A stretch of 64,000 nt of DNA from Aliirhizobium wenxiniae (GCF_014201355.1 NZ_JACHEG010000008.1:1-64000); one strand, 5' to 3'; shown: positions 17,700 to 27,076, counted from the stretch's first letter. Translations and numbers: made by a program. Notes: generated from the sequence alone by a model not told the origin.

Positions 17700-18395
17700 A
17701 TGGCAGATACCAAGGACGCCGCGCTCCGCAGCTATTTCCAGGATGGGGATCGTTGGGAACAGGAGATCGTCAAGAAAGCGAAGCGGTCCCGGACGTTTGC
17801 ATGGTTCGTCACCATGATATTCGGGGTTATCACCCTTTTGTCCCTCACGGCGCTTGTCATGCTCGTGCCCCTGAAGAGCTTCGAACCCTACATCGTCGAG
17901 GTCGACCGGAATACGGGCTATATCGAAGTGAAAACCGGCCTCACCCGCCCGGCAAAGCTGACGGATCAGCAGGCAGTCACCCAGGCCAACGTCGTCCGCT
18001 ACATCCGTTCGCGCGAAGGATATGATCCCTTTGCAATTCAGGAGAACTTTGGCATTGCCGCTCTCCTGTCGACCGGGGACGCAGCGCGAGAGCTTCAGGA
18101 ACTCTACAGTGCCGCAAATTCACAAAATCCGGCACGCGTGTTGGGCAAGAACAAGCGCGTCACCGTCGACGTGAAGTCGGTGACTTTCTCCAATGCCAGC
18201 ACAGCGCTAGTCCGTTTCTCCACCACCGAGAAATCTGATACCGACGCCGTCACCCGGCATTTCATCTCTGTCGTGCGATATCGATACACCGAGACACCTG
18301 CCACGAACGACTGGCGGTTCGAGAACCCCTTGGGCTTCCAAGTCTATAATTATCGCCGCGATCAGGAAACCGTGGCGCCGGGGGATGCGGGATGA
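17700..18395 (+). CDS. virB8: VirB8-like T4SS assembly protein
   Basis: 231 residues: short cytoplasmic N-terminus (WEQEIVKKAKRSRTFAWFV), one membrane helix (MIFGVITLLSLTALVMLVPL), then a periplasmic NTF2-like VirB8 domain with the typical EPYIVEVDRNTGYIEVKTGL opening and YRYTETPATNDWRFENPLGFQVYNY ending. It nucleates the complex by contacting VirB9 and VirB10. The stop overlaps the virB9 start (ATGA). Confidence 0.95.
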   Translation: MADTKDAALRSYFQDGDRWEQEIVKKAKRSRTFAWFVTMIFGVITLLSLTALVMLVPLKSFEPYIVEVDRNTGYIEVKTGLTRPAKLTDQQAVTQANVVRYIRSREGYDPFAIQENFGIAALLSTGDAARELQELYSAANSQNPARVLGKNKRVTVDVKSVTFSNASTALVRFSTTEKSDTDAVTRHFISVVRYRYTETPATNDWRFENPLGFQVYNYRRDQETVAPGDAG

Positions 18396-19201
18396 TCAGG
18401 CGCCTTTCGATAGCGGTCACTGCGGTGGCGACATTGATGACTCACGCCCATGCCGCACAGGCCCCTCGCCCCGGCAGTCTCGATGCACGCGTCACAAGTG
18501 TGGTTTACCAGCCGAACAACGTCGTAAAAGTGTCTGCGACCTATGGCATTTCGACCATGGTTATCTTTGACGAGGACGAGAAATTCGAAACGATCTCGCT
18601 CGGCGACACAGACAGCTGGCAGGTCGCCCCCTCCGAAAAGGGCAATATCCTGTTCATCAAGCCGATCGCCAAAGGCGTGTCGACGAACATGAACATCGTC
18701 ACGTCGAAACGAATTTACTTCCTCGAGCTCAACGATTTCGCACCGACCGACGGTAAGGAGGTTTTCGGAATCCGTTTCGTCTATCCGGAGAAGGACCTCA
18801 ATGCTTCGCTTCGCAAGGAGGCCGAACAGCGAGCCGCCAATCCGAACATGGCCAGCATCGACAAGGCCAATGTGAACATCGACTACTCCTTTTCCGGCGA
18901 TCCGGAACTGAAGCCGACGATGATTTTCGATGACGGGAAGAAGACGTTCTTTAAGTTTCGGAGCCGTGCGCCTGCGATTTTCGCGGTGCAGTCGGACTTC
19001 TCGGAGACGCTCCGGAATTTTCGGAAAGAAGGCGAGTACATTGTCGTCGATGGGACGGCCACGCAGTTCACGCTTCGAGATGGCGACCGCTGGACCTGCA
19101 TCTTCAATCTTCGGAAGCCCGACTTCGGCGCCCCCGATCCCGATATCATGGCGCCCAAACCGGACCCCGACGCCACAAAGCGTAGAAGGAGCGGCAACTG
19201 A
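18392..19201 (+). CDS. virB9: VirB9-like outer-membrane core complex protein
   Basis: 269 residues with signal peptide ending near AQA|APRPGS. The N-terminal domain has DARVTSVVYQPNNVVKVSATYG and the C-terminal domain YSFSGDPELKPTMIFDDGKKTFFKF and RNFRKEGEYIVVDGTATQFTLRDG, both hallmark VirB9/CagX sequences. It forms the outer-membrane ring with VirB7 and VirB10. It overlaps virB8 by four bases and virB10 by one. Confidence 0.95.
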   Translation: MIRRLSIAVTAVATLMTHAHAAQAPRPGSLDARVTSVVYQPNNVVKVSATYGISTMVIFDEDEKFETISLGDTDSWQVAPSEKGNILFIKPIAKGVSTNMNIVTSKRIYFLELNDFAPTDGKEVFGIRFVYPEKDLNASLRKEAEQRAANPNMASIDKANVNIDYSFSGDPELKPTMIFDDGKKTFFKFRSRAPAIFAVQSDFSETLRNFRKEGEYIVVDGTATQFTLRDGDRWTCIFNLRKPDFGAPDPDIMAPKPDPDATKRRRSGN

Positions 19202-20418
19202 TGAAGCGCGCACCTGAGCTCGACGCAATGCTGTCCGCTGACGAGACCGATGTCAGCAACAAGAATACCAGGCGCAACCAGACAGCCGGAATGGTGGCCC
19301 TGCTCGCAGGCGGTGCTTTCGCTGCCTACCTCGTGCTCACCACGTCCGGCCAGCGTCCGCACGACAATCCTCAAACTGATGAGGAGTTTCGGACAACGAC
19401 GTTCCGTCCGCCGTCATTTTTGCGCGATGGACAACAAGAAACTCCGCCGCCCGCGCAACCGGTCATCAACCTGCCACCGCCACCTCCCCCTCCTCCGGTC
19501 GAACAGAAGGCCGACACGACGACCTTTGAAGTTCCACCGCCCCCGGAGGTCGTTCAGCCCCCGCCCGAGGCTGCAGCACCGGAGGAGGAATTTCCGAAGC
19601 GCTTCCGCTCAAAGTTGCTCACCATGGACAGCAATCGGAACTCTGCAGGTGCAGGTAGCCTTGATGGGAGCGGCACTTCCACTGCGACGGTCGCCAGCGA
19701 AGACCGCAACAGCCAATACCTCTCCGCTGCGAGCGGGCTCGGCGACCGAAGTGCTAAGGCCCGCAAGATTGAGCGTATCGACGCGATGATCCCGGAAGGA
19801 ACGTTGATCGCCGGCATCCTGGAAACCGCAATCGTCAGCGACCTCCCCGGACAGATCCGCGCGATCACATCGCAGGACGTCTATTCGTTCGACGGTCGGC
19901 GCGTCCTGATCCCGACTGGCACGCGTCTCATCGGCGAATATCAGTCGGAGGTTACGCGCGGGCAGAAGCGTATCTTCGTTGTCTGGACTCGCCTCATCCG
20001 TGATGATGGCGTGACGATCCGCCTGAATTCGATTGGTGCCGACAGTCTCGGTCGCTCAGGGTTGACCGGGCATGTCGACAATAAGTTCCGCGAGCGGTTC
20101 GGCGCATCCATCCTCTTGTCGATCGTGGGAGGTGGTGCGAGCTACCTCAGTGGCTACGGCAGCGATTCTTCCGGCTCGTCGAACAGCTCCAATTCAGATC
20201 GCGCTTCGGAACTGGCTCGAGAGACGATAGCCCGGACCTTCAGCGACATGGCCAACACTGTGCTGTCGGAGAACCTTAAAATTCCCCCGACGATCAGTGT
20301 GCCCCAGGGGGAACGCATTTTCATCTTCGTCCGCCAGGACCTGGATTTCAGCGCCATGTATGACGACCCGGTCACCGAAGCGATGAAGGAGATCAAGCGT
20401 GAACGCAGCGGCAGGTAA
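19201..20418 (+). CDS. virB10: VirB10-like energy-coupling protein
   Basis: 405 residues: short cytoplasmic N-terminus, one membrane helix (GMVALLAGGAFAAYLVLTT, about residues 30-48), a proline-rich periplasmic region (residues about 80-125, runs of Pro with PPPPEV), then the TrbI/VirB10 beta-barrel domain (PEGTLIAGILETAIVSDLPG, DGRRVLIPTGTRLIGEYQS, VPQGERIFIFVRQDLDF). It spans both membranes and transmits ATPase energy to the outer-membrane core. Overlaps virB11 by 20 bases. Confidence 0.95.
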   Translation: MKRAPELDAMLSADETDVSNKNTRRNQTAGMVALLAGGAFAAYLVLTTSGQRPHDNPQTDEEFRTTTFRPPSFLRDGQQETPPPAQPVINLPPPPPPPPVEQKADTTTFEVPPPPEVVQPPPEAAAPEEEFPKRFRSKLLTMDSNRNSAGAGSLDGSGTSTATVASEDRNSQYLSAASGLGDRSAKARKIERIDAMIPEGTLIAGILETAIVSDLPGQIRAITSQDVYSFDGRRVLIPTGTRLIGEYQSEVTRGQKRIFVVWTRLIRDDGVTIRLNSIGADSLGRSGLTGHVDNKFRERFGASILLSIVGGGASYLSGYGSDSSGSSNSSNSDRASELARETIARTFSDMANTVLSENLKIPPTISVPQGERIFIFVRQDLDFSAMYDDPVTEAMKEIKRERSGR

Positions 20419-21427
20419 AGTGGCGGCCGCGCCGCGAAACCCACACTATTTTCTCGATCGCGCTCTCGAACCGCTACGGGGTTTTCTGGAAGATCCTCGC
20501 GTGGTCGAGATCGCCGTCAACAAGCCGGGTCACGTCTATGTCGAGCGGTTCGGCGCCGACCACATGGAGCACCATAGGGTGAACGCGCTGACCGGCGAGG
20601 AGATTCAGAATATCGGCGAGCGAGTGGCGGCGGCAACCAGCCAGTTCATCAGCCGAGCCGAGCCGATCTTAAGCGCCGCCCTTCCCACCGGGGAGCGGAT
20701 CCAGATTGTGCTCCCGCCAGCTTCCGCCGACGGCGGATCGATCTCGATCCGAAAGCAGGTCGTGAACAACTTCACATTAGAGGAATATCGCGACAACGGT
20801 TCCCTGGATAAGGTCTCCGTTGCTGTCGGAGGCCTGAGTGATATCGATCGCGAGCTCATTACCCATCTTCGCGCCGGTCGGATTTATGAGTTCATCCACA
20901 CCGCAATCATCAAACGCGTGTCGATCCTTATCAGCGGCGGCACCTCGTCAGGCAAGACCACGTTCCTGAACGCTTGCCTCAAGAGCATCGATCGGCACGA
21001 GCGCATCCTCACCCTGGAAGATACACGCGAACTGTTTCCGACCCAAGAAAACACCGTGCATCTCATCGCCTCCAAAGGTGACCAAGGCACCGCCAATGTC
21101 ACGATCCAGAAGCTCCTCGAGTCTGCTCTGCGCATGCGGCCCGACCGACTGTTCGTTGGTGAAATCCGTGGCAGCGAGGCCTTCTCGTTTCTTCGGGCCA
21201 TCAACACGGGTCACCCAGGCAGCATGTCGACCGTTCACGCCGACACCCCGATGGGCGCCTACGAACAGCTGGCCATGATGATGCAGCAGTCCGGGCTCTC
21301 AGCTGGCTTTTCCAAGCAGGATCTCATGTCGTATATCCAGATGGTCATTCCGATCGTCATCCAGCTACGGCGTGACGGCGGGACGCGCGGAGTTTCCGAA
21401 ATCTATTTCGCGCGAGACGAGGCATGA
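20399..21427 (+). CDS. virB11: VirB11-like secretion ATPase
   Basis: 342 residues starting at GTG 20399 inside the virB10 end. Hexameric ATPase at the channel base. Walker A GGTSSGKT at residues 180-187, Asp box (ILTLEDTREL), Walker B (RLFVGEIRGSEAF) and His box (TGHPGSMSTVHA) are all visible in the normal order. The stop overlaps virD4 by four bases, keeping the coupling protein in the same operon. Confidence 0.95.
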   Translation: MNAAAGKVAAAPRNPHYFLDRALEPLRGFLEDPRVVEIAVNKPGHVYVERFGADHMEHHRVNALTGEEIQNIGERVAAATSQFISRAEPILSAALPTGERIQIVLPPASADGGSISIRKQVVNNFTLEEYRDNGSLDKVSVAVGGLSDIDRELITHLRAGRIYEFIHTAIIKRVSILISGGTSSGKTTFLNACLKSIDRHERILTLEDTRELFPTQENTVHLIASKGDQGTANVTIQKLLESALRMRPDRLFVGEIRGSEAFSFLRAINTGHPGSMSTVHADTPMGAYEQLAMMMQQSGLSAGFSKQDLMSYIQMVIPIVIQLRRDGGTRGVSEIYFARDEA

Positions 21428-23475
21428 CCAAAGGGCTTGCCGCCTTCTACCTTATCTTTTGCCTGACGATTGCCTTTGCTGTCTGGATGCTCTGCTACGG
21501 CCTCGGCCTGCAGCTATTCTTCAAAGACGGCCGGATCCTGAAGACGACCATCACGAGCAATCCTTTCGCACCGGTCCAGCAGTTTTGGGCCTACAGCTCA
21601 AGCCCCGCCTTGCAGAAGGTCGCACTTGGTTCGATTGTTCCCTCAATACTGATCGCGGGTGTCGTAGCCTATATCGGGCTGAAGCCTGCCAGCAATCCTC
21701 TGGGTGACGCCTCTTTTCAAGACACGGCTACCCTCCGGCGAGGGAAGTGGTTTCGAGAACAGGGCCACATCTTCGGCCGCGTCGGCGGGAATGTCCTGCG
21801 GGCGAGCGATGATCGTCACCATCTCATCATCGGCCCGACCCGATCCGGCAAGGGAGCCGGCTATGTCATTCCCAACGCATTGATGCATTCAGGTTCGATG
21901 ATTGTCACCGATCTCAAGGGTGAGGTATTCCGGGCGACCGCAGGTTTTCGGAAGCACAGCGGCAGTCAGGTCTTCCTGTTCGCGCCTGGCTCCGAAAAGA
22001 CCAATCGATATAATCCCTTGGATTTTGTTCGCGCCGAACGCGGCAACCGCACGACCGACATCCAGAACATCGCGGGCATTCTGGTACCGGAGACGGCGGG
22101 CTCCGACAACTCGGTCTGGCAGGCGACCGCTCAGCAGGTGATGGCCGGCGCCATCAGTTACATCCTCGAAAGTCCCTTTTACAAGGATCGCCGCAATCTT
22201 GGCGAGATCAATTCCTTCTTCAACAGCGGGGCCGACCTCCAGGCACTGATGAAGCTGATCAAGGAGCGAGAGCCTTACCTTTCAAAGTTCACGCTCGACA
22301 GCTTCAATTCCTATCTGGCTCTATCCGAGCGAGCGGCCGCCTCTGCCTTGCTCGATATTCAAAAAGCCATGCGGCCTTTCAAGAATGAGCGAATTGTTGC
22401 GGCGACCAATGTGACAGACATGGACCTTCGCGCCATGAAACGGCGACCGATAACCGTCTATCTGGCCCCGAACATCACTGACATCACGCTGCTGCGCCCG
22501 CTCCTTACCCTGTTCGTGCAGCAGGTCATGGACATCCTGACCCTCGAACATGATCCCAATGCCCTCCCCGTCTTCTTCCTCCTCGATGAATTTCGGCAGC
22601 TGAAGCGGATGGACGAAATAATGACGAAGCTGCCCTATGTTGCCGGCTACAAGATCAAGCTCGCGTTCATCATCCAGGATCTAAAAAATCTCGACGAGAT
22701 CTATGGTGAGACCTCGCGCCATTCGCTTCTCGGCAATTGTGGCTACCAGCTGGTGCTCGGGGCCAACGACCAGGCAACCGCCGAATATGCCTCACGCGCC
22801 CTTGGCAAACGGACAATCCGCTATCAGTCCGAGTCCCGGACCATAGAACTGCTTGGCCTGCCTCGCCGCACGAAGGTGGAGCAGATCCGCGAGCGGGATC
22901 TCATGATGCCTCAGGAAGTCCGGCAGATGCCCGAGAGCAAGATGATCCTCCTCGTCGAAGGGCAGCGTCCGATCTTTGCCGACAAGTTGCGGTTTTTCAA
23001 CACGCAGCCGTTCAAGCAGGCGGAGGCATATGCGCAGGCTCACATCCCGTCAGTCCCCGAGATCGAGTACCTGCTATCGGCAGCCGTCCCGGCAACCACG
23101 CCAGAATATGAGCGAGCTTGCCGGATCGCTGAAAAAGAAGCGCACGAGCCTGGTCCGAAACAACCCAAGATACAATCTGCTGTGGAGGCACCAACAGCAC
23201 CTGTCGCCAAGCCCAATTCAGAGGCCGGTGCCAGGCGCGTTGTGAATAGTGTCGCAATCGCACGGGTTGGTGCAGCAGTGCCGTTCAGAGCCACGAAAGA
23301 TCGGGAACGGCTAAAGGAACTTGAGGGTGACCATTCCGCGGCAGCCGACCGACTGAAGGAAATCGTCGAGAAAACCGCAACCGGCAAATCGCCGGCCAAA
23401 CGGAAGAACGTCATGGACGTGTTTCTGGCAACCGTTCCAGACTCGGAACCGGCTTCAACACCGAAAGACGCTTAA
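21424..23475 (+). CDS. virD4: VirD4-like type IV coupling protein
   Basis: 683 residues. N-terminal membrane segments (YLIFCLTIAFAVWMLCYGL and VPSILIAGVVAYIGL), then the TraG/VirD4 ATPase domain with Walker A GPTRSGKG at about residue 137 and Walker B LPVFFLLDEFRQL. It recruits the relaxase-DNA complex to the VirB channel. The C-terminal 120 residues after YLLSAAVP are Ala/Pro/Glu-rich and poorly conserved, a region that often determines substrate choice. Last gene of the rightward operon; the next genes are convergent. Confidence 0.95.
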   Translation: MTKGLAAFYLIFCLTIAFAVWMLCYGLGLQLFFKDGRILKTTITSNPFAPVQQFWAYSSSPALQKVALGSIVPSILIAGVVAYIGLKPASNPLGDASFQDTATLRRGKWFREQGHIFGRVGGNVLRASDDRHHLIIGPTRSGKGAGYVIPNALMHSGSMIVTDLKGEVFRATAGFRKHSGSQVFLFAPGSEKTNRYNPLDFVRAERGNRTTDIQNIAGILVPETAGSDNSVWQATAQQVMAGAISYILESPFYKDRRNLGEINSFFNSGADLQALMKLIKEREPYLSKFTLDSFNSYLALSERAAASALLDIQKAMRPFKNERIVAATNVTDMDLRAMKRRPITVYLAPNITDITLLRPLLTLFVQQVMDILTLEHDPNALPVFFLLDEFRQLKRMDEIMTKLPYVAGYKIKLAFIIQDLKNLDEIYGETSRHSLLGNCGYQLVLGANDQATAEYASRALGKRTIRYQSESRTIELLGLPRRTKVEQIRERDLMMPQEVRQMPESKMILLVEGQRPIFADKLRFFNTQPFKQAEAYAQAHIPSVPEIEYLLSAAVPATTPEYERACRIAEKEAHEPGPKQPKIQSAVEAPTAPVAKPNSEAGARRVVNSVAIARVGAAVPFRATKDRERLKELEGDHSAAADRLKEIVEKTATGKSPAKRKNVMDVFLATVPDSEPASTPKDA

Positions 23476-23505
23476 TTGGACTCGGATGGCGGAAATAGCG
23501 CGTGG

Positions 23506-23709
23506 TCAGAATGGCCAGAAGCTTGTCAGGTAGTCCGCGGCATGGACCATCCAAGCCCCAGCAGCGTGATACCATCCAATGACTGTCGTATAGGCATAGG
23601 AAATTGCCGCCAAACCAGCGATCAGCGCCATTCCAGCCGCTATGAGCTTGCCCGCGGCTGCGTCGGCCTTCGAATTATCAGTCTGGATAACGAACTTGTT
23701 TTCAAACAT
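23506..23709 (-). CDS. Small membrane protein downstream of relaxase
   Basis: 67 residues from ATG 23709 (MFENKFVIQTDN), two bases past the relaxase stop, with GGGAG upstream; a GTG two codons earlier overlaps the stop. One hydrophobic segment (LIAAGMALIAGLAAISYAYTTVI) precedes an aromatic C-terminus ending SFWPF. I do not recognise a family. Its tight linkage to the relaxase, and position facing the end of virD4, suggest a transfer-related role such as coupling or exclusion; this is inference only. Confidence 0.55.
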   Translation of the reverse strand: MFENKFVIQTDNSKADAAAGKLIAAGMALIAGLAAISYAYTTVIGWYHAAGAWMVHAADYLTSFWPF

Positions 23710-23711
23710 GG

Positions 23712-26156
23712 TCACCGCTCCCGATCGTCCCGGTCGCGCTCCTTCTGCTCTTGCTGCTCACGCTCCAGCTCCTCCAACCGAGGAATATGCTGCTGAGCCG
23801 GATCGCTTCTCGTGGTATCGCCATTCCGCCCTGCAGTATCTCTTTCTCGGTTCGAACGATCAAGATGTCGATTGGTAGCATCGGCGGCGGCTGCCAGATC
23901 ATGAGCCTCGCGTTCGCTAAGATCGTCCGCGCTTAGCTCGTCTGAGGCCTCTGCGGGGTTGCGCTGCTGCTCACCGACGGTATCGACGTCTGCCGAATTC
24001 GTCTGGTTGCTATCGTTAGTCTGGCTCTGCGGCTCTGCAGCCGCCTCACTTCGGTCGATGGCTGCTCGAAGGTCACGATCCTCCTCCGCCACTTCGCGCA
24101 GATAGCTATTGCCTTGCGCTACGAGCTTCGCAGCTTCTTCCAACGCGTGGGTTAGCCCGGCGCGATAAGCGTCCTCACTATCATTCGAGAAAGTCCCTGC
24201 TTCGACCTGATCAAGGGCCTCGCGATAATGCTCGATCGTTAGCATCGCCTCATTACCTGCATCGACGACCGCCTCGCCATGCCGCTCGACAGCGGCAGCC
24301 CACCGGTCGTTGGCACCATCGCGAGCCTGATCGCCTTGCCCTGATGCCGGACGATCGCTCGCCTCACGGTCGCTATCTCTTTCGTGGATTTCCAGAAGCT
24401 CGCGTCGAATATCCACGATGTCGCGGGCCGCACCCGAAACCTCTTCAAAGCTCGCACGCTCGCCAGCTTCGGCGCTCCGCTCAAGTTTGAACAGAGCGGA
24501 CTCTACCGACTTTTCATAGGCCTCGAATTCTGAACGGGACTGTTGACGCAAATCTTGACCCTCCAAAAGCATGTTCTGGAGCGACATCATATTGGTTCGG
24601 AAACTAGATGTAAAATCGGGACGCGCCATTTCGGCATTTTCTGCCGATAAAGGCCTGGAAATGCCTTTTGATAGCGCGGCGTATCGGGATTCGGCAAAAG
24701 CCGTAATGTTTCCGTCTCCACCGACGGAAGCAATCTTCTGCCAAGTTTCCTGCACCATTTTGGTGTAGATAACGCTACGTTCACTGGATGCCACTGTCCG
24801 TCGCTCCCGACGTTTGGCGCCATATCGCGCCTGGGCGGGCAAGCTCGTGCCGACATGCTCGGTGCGACCGTCGAGGTTTACTGCCCGGACCTGGTTGCGA
24901 GTAAACGCCGGTGCGCTCGCGAATTCGCGTCTATCGGTCATCTCCATCTCGATGCCGTGTTCACGCGCCTTCTCCGCCATGACAGCCCGCCAGTGCCGAA
25001 ACACCGCAGGTGTCGTTTCGATCCGATCACCAGCCTCCGATCGCATGGTGATGATCGCATGCGCATGCACGTGCGGCCGCTTTCCACCATCCGTCGCCTC
25101 TTTTGGGTCATGCTCTGCATCGTGCATGGCAAAGACATACCGGTGGCTTGCAAACTGCTGGGCGAGGAAATCCCGGACTGCGCCCTCAAATGCGGTTGCA
25201 TCCGTGCCAGCCCTAGCCGACATGATCACATGCATCAGATCGCGGCCTTTTCGGCTATGCATCTCGCGGCGCCACTCCTTTTGCACCAGATCGCCGGCAT
25301 CAGTGCCATTGGCAATAAGGCGCCCCTTCTCATCCTTCACCTCGGAGCCAACCTCCACGAGATCACGCAGCCGACTAACGCCATATTCGACGCCGTTCCC
25401 GTGTCCGGTAAATGTGAACATCGCCGACTTCGCGACACCGGCATCGCTTGCATCGTAACGGGCTTGCACGATCTCCGATGCCTTGGCATCCGCTGTCATA
25501 CGCTCGCCCTTTCCGCTCCTAAGAACCACCACGCCCGACACCTTAGCCGAGCCATCCGGCCGCGAAGCGACCGCATAGGCGTATCGACGATCGCCAAACC
25601 CGCTCTGCAACACGTCATTGATATGGCCGTGCATATCGGCACCCGACGGCATTGCGGCAAATTCCACGGCAAAACTGCCGATATCTCGGCTCTCGGTTCG
25701 GTTTTGGAAGAGGTGATCCCAGTCATCCCGCACGCGAGCAAGCTCGTCGCGGCCACGCAGCGTCTCGCCGTTTTCGGTTTCGACTTTCAACTCGCCGCTT
25801 CGCGCCACATAGTTCAGCATCGCGCCCAGCCGAGCGCCGCCCCCGTATGAGGCCATCTTCACGACCGCCGGCTGGCTACCCTTGGCGATGCCCGTCAATC
25901 GAGCTTCCATCGAGCGACCAGCACCGCCCGAGAACATCCCGGCTGATGGCGGACCCTTTAAGCCGCGACCGAAATCCATCCAGATGGACCGGCCTTGGCC
26001 GCCGCCGCCGCCTCCGGAGCCGCCAAGCTGCTCAGCCCGGTTCAGGCGTTTCTCCAGATCATCGAACGCGGACCCTCGGCCGTTCGCCATATCCTGCAGC
26101 AAAGCTGCTCGTCGCTGCTCCCACTCACTGGTGAATGCCCCGAAAAAGAGCTCCAT
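23712..26156 (-). CDS. VirD2-type (MOBP-like) conjugative relaxase
   Basis: 814-residue DNA strand transferase that nicks oriT and pilots the strand. The N-terminal domain has the catalytic-tyrosine motif (LNYVARSGELKVE, Tyr near residue 116), comparable to YLTRKG in VirD2. The metal-binding histidine motif HVHAHAII is at about residues 362-369, preceded by a HRYVFAMHDAEHDP stretch. A Gly-rich loop (residues 46-53) precedes the domain and an unusually long N-terminal lead of about 95 residues. The C-terminal half is acidic, coiled-coil-like and Arg/Asp-rich, a likely secretion signal region. It lies three bases after mobC on the same strand. Confidence 0.88.
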   Translation of the reverse strand: MELFFGAFTSEWEQRRAALLQDMANGRGSAFDDLEKRLNRAEQLGGSGGGGGGQGRSIWMDFGRGLKGPPSAGMFSGGAGRSMEARLTGIAKGSQPAVVKMASYGGGARLGAMLNYVARSGELKVETENGETLRGRDELARVRDDWDHLFQNRTESRDIGSFAVEFAAMPSGADMHGHINDVLQSGFGDRRYAYAVASRPDGSAKVSGVVVLRSGKGERMTADAKASEIVQARYDASDAGVAKSAMFTFTGHGNGVEYGVSRLRDLVEVGSEVKDEKGRLIANGTDAGDLVQKEWRREMHSRKGRDLMHVIMSARAGTDATAFEGAVRDFLAQQFASHRYVFAMHDAEHDPKEATDGGKRPHVHAHAIITMRSEAGDRIETTPAVFRHWRAVMAEKAREHGIEMEMTDRREFASAPAFTRNQVRAVNLDGRTEHVGTSLPAQARYGAKRRERRTVASSERSVIYTKMVQETWQKIASVGGDGNITAFAESRYAALSKGISRPLSAENAEMARPDFTSSFRTNMMSLQNMLLEGQDLRQQSRSEFEAYEKSVESALFKLERSAEAGERASFEEVSGAARDIVDIRRELLEIHERDSDREASDRPASGQGDQARDGANDRWAAAVERHGEAVVDAGNEAMLTIEHYREALDQVEAGTFSNDSEDAYRAGLTHALEEAAKLVAQGNSYLREVAEEDRDLRAAIDRSEAAAEPQSQTNDSNQTNSADVDTVGEQQRNPAEASDELSADDLSEREAHDLAAAADATNRHLDRSNRERDTAGRNGDTTRSDPAQQHIPRLEELEREQQEQKERDRDDRER

Positions 26157-26159
26157 TCC

Positions 26160-26561
26160 TCAACCTTCCCCACGCCGTTGATGGCCAGCTCGCCGAGCGA
26201 GCGAACTTAGTTCGCTCATTACCGCTGCCTGAACGCGCTGAACATTGGCAAGGTTTATGTCGAGTTCGCTCGGATGAACGCCCTTTCCACTGTTCAGGGT
26301 ACGGGCGACCTGGTTCAGGTTTATGCCGATCATTCGCATGTCTTCGAGCAACGCAGCCATGATCAGGCGATCCTCGCGGGTCAATACCGGCCGCACGCCA
26401 GCCCCCTCCAACAAGAGTGAGCGGAAGAAGCCAGAGACGCTCATTCCAGCGGCAGCAGCTGCTGTCTCGATTGCATCATGCTCGGCTTCGGTGACCCTAA
26501 CGTGGACCGTTTTGCCTTTTCTGCCGGGCGCCTTTGGCGTCGCTGATGCTTTTTCATCCAT
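26160..26561 (-). CDS. MobC-like relaxosome accessory protein
   Basis: 133 residues from ATG 26561 (MDEKASATPK). An upstream in-frame start at 26657 would run through the proposed nic site and is rejected. An RHH-like N-terminal part (KTVHVRVTEAEHDAIETAAAAAGMSVSGFFRSLL) is followed by the MobC signature NLNQVARTLN at residues 81-90. Such proteins bind oriT and help the relaxase open the strands. It is encoded directly downstream of the candidate oriT and upstream of the relaxase. Confidence 0.85.
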   Translation of the reverse strand: MDEKASATPKAPGRKGKTVHVRVTEAEHDAIETAAAAAGMSVSGFFRSLLLEGAGVRPVLTREDRLIMAALLEDMRMIGINLNQVARTLNSGKGVHPSELDINLANVQRVQAAVMSELSSLARRAGHQRRGEG

Positions 26562-26595
26562 TGGCCAAAAGGCCCTTTCGGAGCGTTGCGACGAA

Positions 26596-26655
26596 GATCG
26601 AGGACGCGTTCCTCGATCGCAGATAAAAATGTAGCACATTTTTACGTATCCTGCC
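26596..26655 (+). other. Candidate origin of transfer (oriT) with nic site
   Basis: Two perfect inverted repeats are followed by a MOBP-type nic sequence. Repeat 1: GATCGAGGA / TCCTCGATC (26596-26604 and 26610-26618). Repeat 2: AAAAATGT / ACATTTTT (26625-26632 and 26636-26643, 3-nt loop). TATCCTG at 26647-26653 is followed by CC, matching the TATCCTG|C(C) core of RP4 oriT and Ti borders, so cleavage would fall between 26653 and 26654. It lies between mobC and the ParA operon, as expected for oriT. Confidence 0.78.
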
Positions 26656-26937
26656 ATCCTTAACGTCTAGAAACTAACCTCACTTCAACCCAATGCGTCG
26701 AAAAACTTAAAGTTGAAAACGCTCACCAAGTTTCTCATCCAAGGCCGCTCGCGACTGCCCTTTCAGCCCTTCGTCCTCGCTCCCTAGAGACGCTCTCCTC
26801 TTCACCCTTGCGGTCTCCGGGCGACCGGCAAATTCGCCCGCACGCGGCTCCGCGGTTCACCGTCAAGCCCGACAGCGTGGGTCGAAGACACACCAAAAGT
26901 CCGTGTGCTCCCACGAGGTGAAATTCAGCCGTCATTG

Positions 26938-27076
26938 TTTCACACGACGAAAACCACCGCCCGAGACGATGGCAATCTCACACCATCTTCGCATATCTGC
27001 GATCGATGACTTCAATTCGTGTGATCGATCTTTCACACGCGCTAATCACACGACACGTTCCTACGATGTGATCGAT
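26938..27076. repeat. TCACACGA repeat cluster (iteron- or centromere-like)
   Basis: Copies of TCACACGA or its inverse: 26940-26947, 26978-26985 (TCACACCA), 27017-27024 (inverse, TCGTGTGA), 27033-27040 (TCACACGC) and 27046-27053, plus TGTGATCGAT at 27067-27076, which shares GTGATCGAT with 27021-27029. The cluster sits 140 bp upstream of the ParA/VirC1-like operon. It may be a partition site bound by the RHH partner, an operator, or an overdrive-like enhancer of oriT. Confidence 0.6.

Noticed and set aside
24855..25850. 331-codon frame opposite the relaxase
   Set aside because: Antisense shadow of the relaxase domain; His/Arg-rich composition typical of such shadows.
26160..26657. Longer 165-residue MobC starting at 26657
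   Set aside because: It would place the hairpin and nic sequence inside the coding region and adds a non-conserved lead; ATG 26561 gives the usual MobC size.
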